The notes below the pieces were generated by a model. That model saw nothing but the letters and a program-made list of their open reading frames with translations, searched no databases and was not told where the DNA came from. DNA of 64,000 nt. Source: Agromyces rhizosphaerae. Its GTDB lineage: Bacteria > Actinomycetota > Actinomycetes > Actinomycetales > Microbacteriaceae. The stretch's first letter is position 1, and the number at the start of each line of letters is the position of its first letter. The DNA lies in the NCBI RefSeq assembly GCF_027925245.1, contig NZ_BSDP01000001.1, forward strand, positions 2,852,001 to 2,916,000. Direction: 5' to 3'. A program made the position numbers and the translations under genes. Shown piece by piece: positions 29,252 through 37,640 of the stretch.

Positions 29252-29284
29252 CGTCTCCTCGCACGAGCGGGCCCCGACGATCGG

Positions 29285-29803
29285 TCAGAGGTGCATGGGG
29301 CTGGGGCGCCAACCGCCGAGGAATCGGGCGGCGACCTCGCGAGTCCGTACCACGAGCTGGTCGCGAACATACGTGTCCGCACTCGCGGGGACGAGTCGCC
29401 TCGTGACGACGAACGGGCCCATGACCGGGAGGCCCAGATGCTTCTCTCCCTCAGCCGTGAGTCGGCTGCCCGGCGTGACCAAGGTCAGGTCGGGGTTGCT
29501 GGCGATCTCGACGTTCGCGGTGAGCACGGCCCGGTCCAGGGACTCTTGACCCAGATCCGCGAACACCCAGCCGTCGACCGGTGGGTGATAGTGGTGCAGG
29601 TCGCGGCTGAATACGCCGCGTACCTCGGTTCGCCGGAAGGCGTAGACCGGGACTGTCGGGACACCATGCGTTCTGGCGAATTCCACGAACCCGCGAAGTG
29701 TCTCCATCGCGTGCGCGTGTCGCTCTTCGCTCTCGCGACGGCTCTTCGCCTCGCGCTCTGCGTGCATCGCCGCGAGCGCGGCGACATCCTCCTCGAACCC
29801 CAT
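29285..29803 (-). CDS. Conserved hypothetical protein
   Basis: A 172-residue soluble protein with a charged N-terminal helix (MHAEREAKSRRESEERHAHA) followed by a compact alpha/beta region (VPVYAFRRTEVRG, DGWVFADLG). No family recognised, no signal or membrane segment. The ATG at 29803 is set by a TAACGT box 7 nt upstream. GC is somewhat lower than in neighbours. Confidence 0.65.
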   Translation of the reverse strand: MGFEEDVAALAAMHAEREAKSRRESEERHAHAMETLRGFVEFARTHGVPTVPVYAFRRTEVRGVFSRDLHHYHPPVDGWVFADLGQESLDRAVLTANVEIASNPDLTLVTPGSRLTAEGEKHLGLPVMGPFVVTRRLVPASADTYVRDQLVVRTREVAARFLGGWRPSPMHL

Positions 29804-29810
29804 CGCACGA

Positions 29811-29816
29811 ACGTTA
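29811..29816 (-). promoter_or_regulatory. -10 box TAACGT, leaderless start
   Basis: TAACGT on the minus strand ends 7 nt before the ATG at 29803. Confidence 0.45.
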
Positions 29817-29885
29817 CTGGCCCCGGGTACGGCGGGCAATCGCCCGATCTCAACTGCCCGATCTCAACTGATCGGCTGCTCGGGT

Positions 29886-30905
29886 CTACTCGACGGGTGA
29901 CGAGGCCTCGGCGATGTCGTCACCGGCCTCGCGGCGACGCCGGCCGGGCACGATGCGTCCGGCGGAGCGCGCCGCGCGCGTCACGCCGCCCGCCGCGGCG
30001 GATCCGATGCGGCGCAGGCGCCCGCCCGATGCATCCGTCACTTGGGCCTCGCGGATCGTCGGCTCGATGACCGAGGGCACGAGCGCGGGCGGCGGGCCGA
30101 ACGCGAGCCGCGACTGCTGCAGCACGCGGCGGCCCAGCACGTGGTTGCCGGCGCCGCCGATCACGGCGCCGATGCCGAACGGGATCGCCTTGCCGATGAC
30201 GCTCGCACCGCCGCGCGCCGCGAACTGCTTGATGAAGGTGTGGCGCAGCCGGTCGACGACGGTCGACATGACCGCCTTCGGCAGGCTGTTCGTGATGAGC
30301 TCGCCCCAGTAGGCGTTGCGGTCGACGCCGGAGCCGGTCGCCTGGCCGGCGAACTGGCGGATCAGGTCGCTGCCCTCGCGGCCGAGCATGAGCGTCATGA
30401 CGAGGGCCCGGGCCCGGTCGGGGTTGTCGACCGCGATGCCGTGCACCTCGGCGACGGACTGCGCGAACAGCGCGGTCGCCTCGAGGAAGCCGGCCGTCTC
30501 GACGCCCGACAGCGCGAGCGTCACCGGCGTGGAGATCGCGGGGATGACCGCAGTCGCGCCGACGGCGGCACCTCCGGTCGTGATCGCGGCGAGGTAGCGG
30601 CGCTCGAGGATCCGCACGAGCTGGTCGGGGCTCGCGTGCGGCGAACGGCGACGGATGCCCCGCAGGTGCGCCAGCACGATCGGGCGCTGCACCGCCAGCA
30701 CGCGGTCGATGGTGCGCAGCAGCATGGGCGACGGCTCGTCGGCCGCGTCGCGGGGCGGCTCCTCGTGCGTGCCCCCGGCATCGCCCGGATCGTCGTGCCC
30801 TGCGGGACGGAACGTCGCCGACTGCGTGGGCTCGTGGGGCTGCGGATGCGGCAGGCTCGGCGCATCCGACCCCATCGTGGTGATCCTGTACACGGGCTCG
30901 GCCAT
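29886..30905 (-). CDS. EcsC-like membrane-associated protein
   Basis: A 339-residue protein. After a disordered 45 residues comes a helical domain with hydrophobic, Gly-rich stretches (AAITTGGAAVGATAVIPAISTP; later KAIPFGIGAVIGGAGNHVLGRRV) typical of EcsC-family proteins. Role unknown. The ATG at 30905 has TAGGAT 7 nt upstream; the ATG three codons earlier lies inside that box and is therefore unlikely. Convergent with nothing close; separated from the TagH gene by 66 bp. Confidence 0.75.
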   Translation of the reverse strand: MAEPVYRITTMGSDAPSLPHPQPHEPTQSATFRPAGHDDPGDAGGTHEEPPRDAADEPSPMLLRTIDRVLAVQRPIVLAHLRGIRRRSPHASPDQLVRILERRYLAAITTGGAAVGATAVIPAISTPVTLALSGVETAGFLEATALFAQSVAEVHGIAVDNPDRARALVMTLMLGREGSDLIRQFAGQATGSGVDRNAYWGELITNSLPKAVMSTVVDRLRHTFIKQFAARGGASVIGKAIPFGIGAVIGGAGNHVLGRRVLQQSRLAFGPPPALVPSVIEPTIREAQVTDASGGRLRRIGSAAAGGVTRAARSAGRIVPGRRRREAGDDIAEASSPVE

Positions 30906-30912
30906 CGGCGCC

Positions 30913-30918
30913 ATCCTA
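30913..30918 (-). promoter_or_regulatory. -10 box TAGGAT, decides the EcsC-like start
   Basis: TAGGAT overlaps an upstream in-frame ATG (30914) and ends 7 nt before the ATG at 30905. Confidence 0.5.
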
Positions 30919-30980
30919 CGTCGGCCCCGTCGCGATGCCGAGGGGGTTGCGCCACCCGGGCGCGGCGGCCCGGGCGCGGG

Positions 30981-31751
30981 CTACCGCTTGCCGGAGTCGG
31001 CGTTGTAGCGCTCGAGCACCGCGTCGATCGGGCCGTCGAGCACGAGCGCGCCCTTGTCGAGGTACAGGCCGCGCACGCAGAACCGGCGCAGGTCGCGCTC
31101 GTTGTGCGAGACGAAGAACAGGGTGCGGCCGCCGGCGAGCATCTCCTCGATGCGGCGGTAGCACTTCTCTCGGAACGCCTTGTCGCCGACCGCGAGCACC
31201 TCGTCGACGAGGATCACCGGCTCTTCGAGCTGCGAGATGACCGAGAACGCGACGCGCACCTTCATGCCGCTCGAGAGGTGCTTGTAGGGGGTGTCGAGGA
31301 AGTCGCCGATCTCGGCGAAGTCGACGATGCCGTCGAAGCGCTCCTCGATGAGGTCGCGGCGCATGCCGTGCAGGCCGGCGGTCAGCATGATGTTGTCGCG
31401 CACGGTGAGGTCGTCGACGAAGCCGCCGGTGATCTCGATCAGCGGTGCGACGCCGCCGTCGACGGTGACCGCGCCCTCGTCGGGCAGCATGACGCCGGCG
31501 ACCAGCTTCAGCAGCGTCGACTTGCCCTGGCCGTTGCGGCCGACCACGCCGATCGCCTCACCGGGCCGCACCTCGACCGTGACGTTGCGCAGCGCCCAGA
31601 ACTCGTCTGGGCGCGAGCGGCGGGAACGGCCGGCCAGCAGGTCCTTGAACGAGCGGCGGCCGCGGCGGTTGCGGCGGAACCGGATGCCGACGTCGTCGAC
31701 GCGGATCGCTCCGCCGTGGCCGGCGGGCGCCTGGGTCGTGGCATCCGTCAT
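30981..31751 (-). CDS. ABC transporter ATP-binding protein, TagH/Wzt-like polysaccharide exporter
   Basis: A 256-residue ATPase: Walker A GRNGQGKSTLL (about 74-84), signature LSSGMKVRVAF, Walker B VILVDEVLAVGD, switch His in VSHNE. No C-terminal carbohydrate-binding extension, so like TagH/RfbE of the short type. Pairs with the permease whose stop overlaps its start (TGATG). It exports the lipid-linked polymer assembled by the neighbouring glycosyltransferases. Confidence 0.92.
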   Translation of the reverse strand: MTDATTQAPAGHGGAIRVDDVGIRFRRNRRGRRSFKDLLAGRSRRSRPDEFWALRNVTVEVRPGEAIGVVGRNGQGKSTLLKLVAGVMLPDEGAVTVDGGVAPLIEITGGFVDDLTVRDNIMLTAGLHGMRRDLIEERFDGIVDFAEIGDFLDTPYKHLSSGMKVRVAFSVISQLEEPVILVDEVLAVGDKAFREKCYRRIEEMLAGGRTLFFVSHNERDLRRFCVRGLYLDKGALVLDGPIDAVLERYNADSGKR

Positions 31752-32560
31752 CAGATCTCCTTCAGCACGGCGCGCTCGGTGCGGCGGAACACCCAGATGC
31801 CGATGGCGAGGAAGCCGAGCGACATCGCGGCCGAGACGGCGACCGCGAACCAGTCGAGCTCAGACGGGAAGAACCCCGCGCGGTAGAGCCCGAAGATGCC
31901 GGTGAGCGGATTGAACGCGGCCCACGGCTGGAGCGACTCGGGCAGGTTGGACGTGCCGTAGACGATCGGCGACGCGTAGAAGAGGAAGCGCAGCACGAGC
32001 TTCACCGCGCGCTCGAAGTCGCGGAAGAACACCACGAGCGGCGCCACGATGAGCCCGAGGCCCACCACCAGCGTCGCCTGGAGCAGGATCGCGAGCGGGA
32101 ACAGCAGCAGCTCCCAGTGCGCCTCGGCGCCGAAGGCGATCGCGAAGAACGCCAGCACCGGGATCGCGAGGAGGAACTCGATGCCCTTCGACAGCGCGAT
32201 GCGGGTCACCCAGACCGTGCGCGGCAGCTTGGTCGAGCGCACGAGCTTGGCGTCCTTCAGGAATGCGCGAGTGGAGTCGGACACCGACCCGGTGAACCAC
32301 ATCCACGGCAGCAGCGCGGCGAGCAGGAAGACGATGTACGGCTCGGTGCCGACCAGGCGCTGGAAGACGACGGTGAAGACGAACCAGTAGATCGCCGCCA
32401 TCACGAGCGGGTCGAGGATCGACCAGAGGTACCCCAGCGCCGACGTGGAGTAGCGCACCTTGAGGTCGCGCGTGGTCAGCAGCCACAGTGCGTGGCGGTA
32501 GCGTGACCAGGGAGTCCGCGCATACGGGTGCGCCTCGGCGTAGCTGGTCACGACACTCAT
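31751..32560 (-). CDS. ABC-2 type permease, TagG/RfbA-like polysaccharide exporter
   Basis: A 269-residue permease with six predicted membrane helices, beginning with the cytoplasmic RYRHALWLLTTRDLKVRYSTSALGY connector typical of ABC-2 polysaccharide exporters and ending RRTERAVLKEI. ATG at 32560 is preferred because the family normally starts about 25 residues before this connector; a longer reading frame to 32827 would overlap the divergent gene. Confidence 0.9.
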   Translation of the reverse strand: MSVVTSYAEAHPYARTPWSRYRHALWLLTTRDLKVRYSTSALGYLWSILDPLVMAAIYWFVFTVVFQRLVGTEPYIVFLLAALLPWMWFTGSVSDSTRAFLKDAKLVRSTKLPRTVWVTRIALSKGIEFLLAIPVLAFFAIAFGAEAHWELLLFPLAILLQATLVVGLGLIVAPLVVFFRDFERAVKLVLRFLFYASPIVYGTSNLPESLQPWAAFNPLTGIFGLYRAGFFPSELDWFAVAVSAAMSLGFLAIGIWVFRRTERAVLKEI

Positions 32561-32683
32561 CGTAGAGGTCGGCGCGGCCTCGTCCGGCCGCGACGGTCCG
32601 CGGGCCGCCGTGGCGGCGCCCGATGCGGGCTTCCGCGCCCCGCGGCGGTAGGTTGAGAGCAACGAGAACGTGGAGGCCATTCG

Positions 32684-33235
32684 GTGGATCGGGTCAGTAC
32701 GCGGGTCATCCTGAGCTGCGCGGCGATCGGCGTGGGCGGCGGCCTCTTCGCCGCGGGCGCCGGCTACCTCGCCGGGCTGATCGCGGTCATCGCGCCGGTG
32801 CTCTACGGCGTCACGATCGGCACCCACTTCCTGCCGAGCGCCGTCGGGCTCGCCCTGCTGCGCCGGCCCGGCACCGCGGTGCTCACCGGGCTGATCGCCG
32901 GCCTCGTGGCATCCGCCTTCGCCCCGCAGTGGCTGCTGCGCTACCTCGGCACCGGCCTGCTCGTCGGTGTGCTGCTCGAGCTGCCGTTCCTCCTCACGCG
33001 CTACCGGAAGTGGTCGGCGTGGCTCTACTACCTCGCCGCGGGCGGCTCAGGCGTGGTGCTGGGGGTCGCCGTCTTCGTCGCGCTGGGCGCGGAGTACTAC
33101 GCGCCGGCAGTCTGGGCGGTGGCGCTGCCGCTGTACGTGCTGAGTCCCGTGGTGTTCACCTGGCTGGGCCGGCTCATCGCCGCCGCGCTCGAGCGCGCGG
33201 GCGTCGCGCGGTCGTCCCGACAGCGCACCGGCTGA
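32684..33235 (+). CDS. ECF transporter S component-like membrane protein (YkoE type)
   Basis: A 183-residue protein of six short hydrophobic helices with Gly-rich packing motifs (AAIGVGGGLFAAGAGYLAG, VLYGVTIGTHFLPSAV), matching the size and layout of YkoE-type S components that bind thiamin precursors. No A or T components are adjacent. GTG start with GTGGAGG upstream. Divergent from the TagG gene and closed by a strong hairpin. Confidence 0.65.
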   Translation: MDRVSTRVILSCAAIGVGGGLFAAGAGYLAGLIAVIAPVLYGVTIGTHFLPSAVGLALLRRPGTAVLTGLIAGLVASAFAPQWLLRYLGTGLLVGVLLELPFLLTRYRKWSAWLYYLAAGGSGVVLGVAVFVALGAEYYAPAVWAVALPLYVLSPVVFTWLGRLIAAALERAGVARSSRQRTG

Positions 33236-33240
33236 TCGCG

Positions 33241-33295
33241 CCCGGCGCAGCGCCGGGAATGCGGAACGCCGGCGCCCCGAGGGACGCCGGCGTTC
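33241..33295. terminator. Bidirectional terminator between convergent genes
   Basis: Two adjacent perfect hairpins: CCCGGCG with CGCCGGG (33241-33257) and GAACGCCGGCG (33264-33274) with CGCCGGCGTTC (33285-33295). They fill the 73 bp between the S-component gene and the oppositely oriented nucleotidyltransferase gene. Confidence 0.8.
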
Positions 33296-33308
33296 ACGAG
33301 TCGCGAGG

Positions 33309-34001
33309 TCACACGAAGTGGTTCGCGCGCTCCAGGTCTTCCGCGAAGTCGATCTCGACCGCATACAGGTCGGAGATGTCGAGCGGCTCGACGAGCACGG
33401 CGTCGTGGGCGATCGCCAGCTCGAGGCCGCGCTCAAAGTAGTCCTGGTCGTCGACCTGCTGCAGACGTCGCACCAGCGCCGCCTTGTCGTGCGCGGCGAT
33501 GTAGTTGATGCCGACCGCCTCGCCGAGGCCGCCCCGCACCTGCTTCGAGAGCTGCTCGATGTAGCCCTCGGCGCCGGTCGTGTACTTGACCTCCTCGTCG
33601 GAGACCTTCGAGGTGTTGACCGTCACGAACGACTGCTCGCGCGCGATGAGGCCGACGGCCCGGTCGAGCACGCGCGGGTCGTAGACGACGTCGCCGTTCA
33701 TCCAGAGCACGCCGCCCGACTGCGAGGCGCGCAGCGCGCGCAGCAGGCTCTTCGACGTGTTCGTCTGGTCGTACTCCTCGTTGTAGACGAACGAGGCCTC
33801 GGGGAACGACTCGATGATGTGCTCGAGCTTGTAGCCGACGACGATCGTCACGCCCGCGGCGTTGCCGAAGGCGTGGTGGATGTTGTCGAACTGCTGCTGC
33901 ATGATGGTGCGGCCGTCGCTCAACGGGGTCAGCGGCTTCGGGAGGGTCCGACCGAGTCGGCTGCCCATCCCCGCCGCGAGGATCACGATCTGGGTGCTCA
34001 C
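33309..34001 (-). CDS. Nucleotidyltransferase, LicC/phosphocholine cytidylyltransferase-like
   Basis: A 230-residue protein with the sugar-nucleotidyltransferase N-terminus QIVILAAGMGSRLGRTLPKPL, Asp in MNGDVVYD and DISDLYAVEIDFAED at the C-terminus. The interior (NEEYDQTNTSKSLLRAL) resembles LicC-type cytidylyltransferases rather than hexose-1-phosphate enzymes. Probably supplies a CDP- or NDP-activated alcohol or sugar for the teichoic-acid-like locus. GTG start with AAGGAG 7 nt upstream. Confidence 0.8.
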   Translation of the reverse strand: MSTQIVILAAGMGSRLGRTLPKPLTPLSDGRTIMQQQFDNIHHAFGNAAGVTIVVGYKLEHIIESFPEASFVYNEEYDQTNTSKSLLRALRASQSGGVLWMNGDVVYDPRVLDRAVGLIAREQSFVTVNTSKVSDEEVKYTTGAEGYIEQLSKQVRGGLGEAVGINYIAAHDKAALVRRLQQVDDQDYFERGLELAIAHDAVLVEPLDISDLYAVEIDFAEDLERANHFV

Positions 34002-34277
34002 TGCATCTCCTTGCTGTGGTGGCGGATGCAGCGGGGGAGACGATCGACGATCCTGCTCAGCCTCGTGTCGAGTCGTTTCCCTGCCGTTCATCCGGAAGTT
34101 CACATCTGGACACACCGTTATGCCGGGGTCAGAATACCCGAACCACCTGAACCGTGCCGTGGGGTTGACACTCCGTGCTCAGATTGTGACACGCTTCGTG
34201 TACCGTGGCCCGGAAGCGCCGCGACTGAGCTTCGGGGGGAATGCATGGCACACGCGCGCGAGTCTCGGGTGGCTTGC
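34002..34277. other. Long divergent intergenic region
   Basis: 276 bp between the divergent nucleotidyltransferase and ABC transporter genes, with lower GC than its surroundings. It contains a good -35 hexamer TTGACA at 34165-34170 but no convincing -10 at the right distance on the + strand. No gene longer than a dozen codons is supported. It may hold the promoter and a long 5' UTR of the nucleotidyltransferase gene. Confidence 0.4.
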
Positions 34278-34283
34278 TAGGTT
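34278..34283 (+). promoter_or_regulatory. -10 box TAGGTT, leaderless start of ABC ATPase
   Basis: TAGGTT is followed by 6 nt and then GTG at 34290. This favours the GTG over the ATG at 34287, which would sit only 3 nt from the box. Confidence 0.5.
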
Positions 34284-34289
34284 GGGATG

Positions 34290-35762
34290 GTGACACCCGT
34301 GCCGCCGTTCCGGGATGACGGAGAACGCACCGACGGGCCCGACGAGGGCGCGTCGGCCGCTGGCGCTGGCCGTAATGGGTCGAAGCGCTCGTCCGCGTCG
34401 CGCTCCGCGTCGGGCCAGGCCGCCGGCGCGCGCGGCGAGGCGGCGCGTCGCACCACCGCCGACAAGTCGCGCACGCGCTCGCAGGCCGCGGCCGACGCCA
34501 AGTCCTCGCGCAGCGGAACCACCACCGCCATCGCCGAGCGCCGGCGCCAGGCGAAGGTCGCCGCCGCCACGGTCGTCGGCGGCTCGCGCACCGAACCCGA
34601 CCCCATGGGCGGCGAGGCCCCGGTGGAGGAGCTCGCGGTCGAGGAGATCGAGGACCAGACGATGACGGATGCCGCCGAGCGCACGCTCCCGCCCGAGGAG
34701 GCCGTGCTGCTCGTCGACGAGGACGACGACGCCGACCTCGAGCCCGAAGCGGACGCCGCACCCGAGGCGGAGGACGAGCTCGAGGACGAGGACCCCGAGG
34801 GCTCGATCGAGACGGCCGAGACCGGCGTCGACGCCCCGGGCGTCGACGAGCTCGAGTCGGAGTTCGCCGTCGACTTCGCGATCGCGCCCGAGGCGGAGCC
34901 CGAGCCCGCGCCCGTGCGGCGCACGAAGTCGCAGCGCCGCATGCGCCGGTTCCAGCGCGGCACGCGCATCCGCCCCGCACGCCCCGGGCCCGGCCCGGAC
35001 GCCCCGGTCGTGCTCTCGCTCTCGGGGCTCGGCAAGCGCTACGGGTCGACCGTCGCCGTGCAGGACGTCAGCCTCGACGTGCGCGCCGGCTCCTTCTACG
35101 GCATCGTCGGCCCCAACGGCGCCGGCAAGACGACCACCCTGTCGATCATCTCGGGGCTGCTGCGGCCCGACGCGGGCACGGTGAAGGTGCACGGCATCGA
35201 CGTGTGGAAGGACCCGCGCCGTGCCAAGCAGGCGCTCGGCGTGCTGCCCGACCGGCTGCGCGTGTTCGACCGGCTCACCGGCAGCCAGCTCCTCTACTAC
35301 GCGGGCGTGCTGCGCGGCATGAACCCCAAGACGGTGCGCCAGCGCTCCGCCGACCTGGCGGCGGCGTTCGGCATCGAGGAGGCACTCGACCGCCTCGTCG
35401 CCGACTACAGCGCCGGCATGACCAAGAAGGTCGCGCTCGCGGCATCCATGATCCACTCGCCGCGCGTGCTGGTGCTCGACGAGCCGTTCGAGTCGGTCGA
35501 CCCGGTGTCGACGGCGAACATCAGCGACATCCTGCAGCGGTTCGCCGACCGCGGCGGCACGGTGATCATCTCGAGCCACGGCATGGACCTCATCGAGCGG
35601 GCCTGCGACAGCGTGGCCGTCATCGTCGGCGGCAAGGTGCTCGCCGAGGGCACCATGGACGAGGTGCGCGACGGGCGCACGCTCGAGGACCGTTTCGTCG
35701 ACCTCGCGGGTGGGCGCAAGGCCGCGGAGGGGCTCGAGTGGTTGCACAGCTCGTCCGACTGA
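34290..35762 (+). CDS. ABC transporter ATP-binding protein with about 230-residue low-complexity N-terminal extension
   Basis: A 490-residue protein. Residues 1-230 are low-complexity: first Ser/Arg/Ala-rich, then strongly Glu/Asp-rich, then a basic patch (RRTKSQRRMRRFQRG). The ATPase follows: Walker A GPNGAGKTTTL, signature YSAGMTKKVALA, Walker B VLVLDEPFES, switch His in ISSHGMD. Typical ABC-2 exporters start at the ATPase, so the extension is unusual. Its end overlaps the permease by 25 bp. Confidence 0.88.
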   Translation: MTPVPPFRDDGERTDGPDEGASAAGAGRNGSKRSSASRSASGQAAGARGEAARRTTADKSRTRSQAAADAKSSRSGTTTAIAERRRQAKVAAATVVGGSRTEPDPMGGEAPVEELAVEEIEDQTMTDAAERTLPPEEAVLLVDEDDDADLEPEADAAPEAEDELEDEDPEGSIETAETGVDAPGVDELESEFAVDFAIAPEAEPEPAPVRRTKSQRRMRRFQRGTRIRPARPGPGPDAPVVLSLSGLGKRYGSTVAVQDVSLDVRAGSFYGIVGPNGAGKTTTLSIISGLLRPDAGTVKVHGIDVWKDPRRAKQALGVLPDRLRVFDRLTGSQLLYYAGVLRGMNPKTVRQRSADLAAAFGIEEALDRLVADYSAGMTKKVALAASMIHSPRVLVLDEPFESVDPVSTANISDILQRFADRGGTVIISSHGMDLIERACDSVAVIVGGKVLAEGTMDEVRDGRTLEDRFVDLAGGRKAAEGLEWLHSSSD

Positions 35763-37312
35763 AGCTGCTGCTGCTGGCGAACATGTTCCGCCGCTCGGCC
35801 TGGCAGGTCGTCGGCATCACGCTGGGCATCGCCTACGGCATCGGCGTCTCGCTGCTGATCACCACGATCCTCGCGGGGCTGCGGCTCGCGCCCGACACGG
35901 GCCTCATCCGCGACGTGCTCGTCGTGGCCGGGTCGGTGATCGTCGCGGGCTTCATCATCGTGCCGCTCATCCTCGGCGTCGACGACAGCATGGACCCGCG
36001 CCGCTTCGCGCTGCTCGGCATGCCCGACCGCACCCTCGCCGCCGGGCTGGCGGTCGCGGCCATGGTCGGCATCCCGACGGTCGTGCTCGGCATCGGGCTC
36101 GTGGGCACCGTCATCACCTGGAGCCGCGGGTTCTGGGTCACCCTGCTGGCGATCATCTCCGCGGCCATCGCGTTCGCCACCTGCGTGCTGCTCGCGCGCG
36201 TGGCGACGTCGATCGGCGCGTTCGCGCTGTCGACCCGCCGCTCGCGCGAGGCGCTCGGCGTGCTCGGCATCGTGCTCGCGGTGCTCTCGGCGCCCGCCCT
36301 GCTGTCGCTGCTCACCATCGACTGGGCGCGTTCGGGCCTGCGCGTGCTCGAGCAGCTCGCCGCCGTGCTCGGCTGGACCCCGCTCGGCGCGGTCTGGGCG
36401 GTCCCCGGCGACGCCGCGTCGGGCCAGGTCTGGTTCGCGCTGCTGAAGCTGCTGATCGCCGGCGGCACGGTCGTCGGGCTCTGGTACGCGTGGGAGTGGC
36501 TCGTCGCGCGCATGCTGGTCACGCCGGGTCGCGAGGCATCCGCCCGCTCCTACCGGGGGCTCGGCTGGTTCGACGTGCTGCTGGGCACGCCGACCTCGGT
36601 CGTCGCGGCGCGCACGCTCACCTACATCTTCCGCGACGCCAGGTACTGGGCGTCGTACCTGATCCTGCCGGTCGCACCCGTGCTCGTCGTCGTGCCGCTC
36701 GGCATCGCCGGCGTCGATCCGTCGCTGCTCGCGCTCATCCCGGTGCCGATGGTGTCGCTGTTCCTCGCCTGGACGGTGCACAACGACACCGCCCTGGACT
36801 CGACCGCGGTCTGGATGCACGTCACCTCGGGCGTCCGCGGCACGGCCGACCGCATCGGCCGGCTCCTGCCGGTGTTCCTGGTCGGAGTCGTCGTGATCGC
36901 GATCGGCGCGCCGATCAGTGCCATGTTCTACGGCGACCTCGCGATCCTCCCGGCGATCGTCGGGGTGAGCGGATGCCTCCTCGGCAGCGCGCTCGGCATC
37001 GGCAGCATCGTCTCGGCCCGGTTCCCGTACCCCGCCGTGAAGCCCGGCGACAGCCCGTTCCAGGCGCCCCAGTCGTCGTCGAGCATCGCCGCGTTCGTGC
37101 AGGCCATCACGATGCTCGCGTCGGTGGTGTTCGCGCTGCCGGCGATCCTGTTCATGCTGCGGGGAATGTCGGGCCTCGACATCTGGTTCGAGTCCGCGCT
37201 GTGGGCGGGCCTCCTCATCGGCTCGGCCGTGCTCGTCGCGGGCGTGCTGATCGGGGGCGCGGTGTTCAGCCGTCGTGGACCGGAGATCCTCGCGGCCGCC
37301 CAGCGGGCGTAG
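35738..37312 (+). CDS. ABC exporter permease, multi-spanning
   Basis: A 524-residue membrane protein with about 12 hydrophobic segments and no recognised extracytoplasmic domain; a cytoplasmic region near 250-290 carries RSYRGLGWFDVLLGTPTSVVAARTLTYI. GTG start at 35738 with GGAGGGG upstream, inside the ATPase gene, so the two are coupled. Substrate unknown. Confidence 0.82.
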   Translation: MVAQLVRLKLLLLANMFRRSAWQVVGITLGIAYGIGVSLLITTILAGLRLAPDTGLIRDVLVVAGSVIVAGFIIVPLILGVDDSMDPRRFALLGMPDRTLAAGLAVAAMVGIPTVVLGIGLVGTVITWSRGFWVTLLAIISAAIAFATCVLLARVATSIGAFALSTRRSREALGVLGIVLAVLSAPALLSLLTIDWARSGLRVLEQLAAVLGWTPLGAVWAVPGDAASGQVWFALLKLLIAGGTVVGLWYAWEWLVARMLVTPGREASARSYRGLGWFDVLLGTPTSVVAARTLTYIFRDARYWASYLILPVAPVLVVVPLGIAGVDPSLLALIPVPMVSLFLAWTVHNDTALDSTAVWMHVTSGVRGTADRIGRLLPVFLVGVVVIAIGAPISAMFYGDLAILPAIVGVSGCLLGSALGIGSIVSARFPYPAVKPGDSPFQAPQSSSSIAAFVQAITMLASVVFALPAILFMLRGMSGLDIWFESALWAGLLIGSAVLVAGVLIGGAVFSRRGPEILAAAQRA

Positions 37313-37315
37313 AAT
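37310..37315 (+). promoter_or_regulatory. -10 box TAGAAT, leaderless start
   Basis: TAGAAT shares its TAG with the permease stop codon and ends 7 nt before the ATG at 37323. Confidence 0.5.
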
Positions 37316-37322
37316 CGCGGTC

Positions 37323-37610
37323 ATGGTCCACGACGTCCGCGCCAGCATCGCCGACCCCGACAGCTCCGGCGGCAGCACGTCCGTGCTCGACCGCGAGCTC
37401 GAGAAGCTCCTCGAGGAGGAGGCGATCGAGCCGGGCGACCACGAACGGTTCTCGCACTACGTCAAGAAGGACAAGATCCTCGAGTCGGCCATCACCGGCA
37501 AGCCGGTCAAGGCGCTCTGCGGCAAGAAGTGGACGCCGGGTCGCGACCCGGAGAAGTTCCCGGTCTGCCCGACCTGCAAGGAGATCTACGAGAAGATGAA
37601 GTCCGAGTAG
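37323..37610 (+). CDS. DUF3039 family small protein
   Basis: A 95-residue protein with an acidic N-terminus and a putative zinc site made of ALCGKKWTPGRDP and FPVCPTCKEIYEKM (three or four Cys). This is the DUF3039 family, conserved in actinobacteria and of unknown role. Leaderless ATG start. Confidence 0.88.
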   Translation: MVHDVRASIADPDSSGGSTSVLDRELEKLLEEEAIEPGDHERFSHYVKKDKILESAITGKPVKALCGKKWTPGRDPEKFPVCPTCKEIYEKMKSE

Positions 37611-37640
37611 CGACTTCCCTCCTCGTCGCCGGCGCCGCGC

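Noticed and set aside
34165..34170. TTGACA as -35 of the ABC transporter operon
   Set aside because: No -10 box at 16-19 nt, and the transporter has a better-placed TAGGTT box directly before its start.
34245..34280. 11-codon frame (MAHARESRVAC) as a leader peptide
   Set aside because: It ends inside the -10 box of the leaderless ABC gene and would lie upstream of the predicted transcript.
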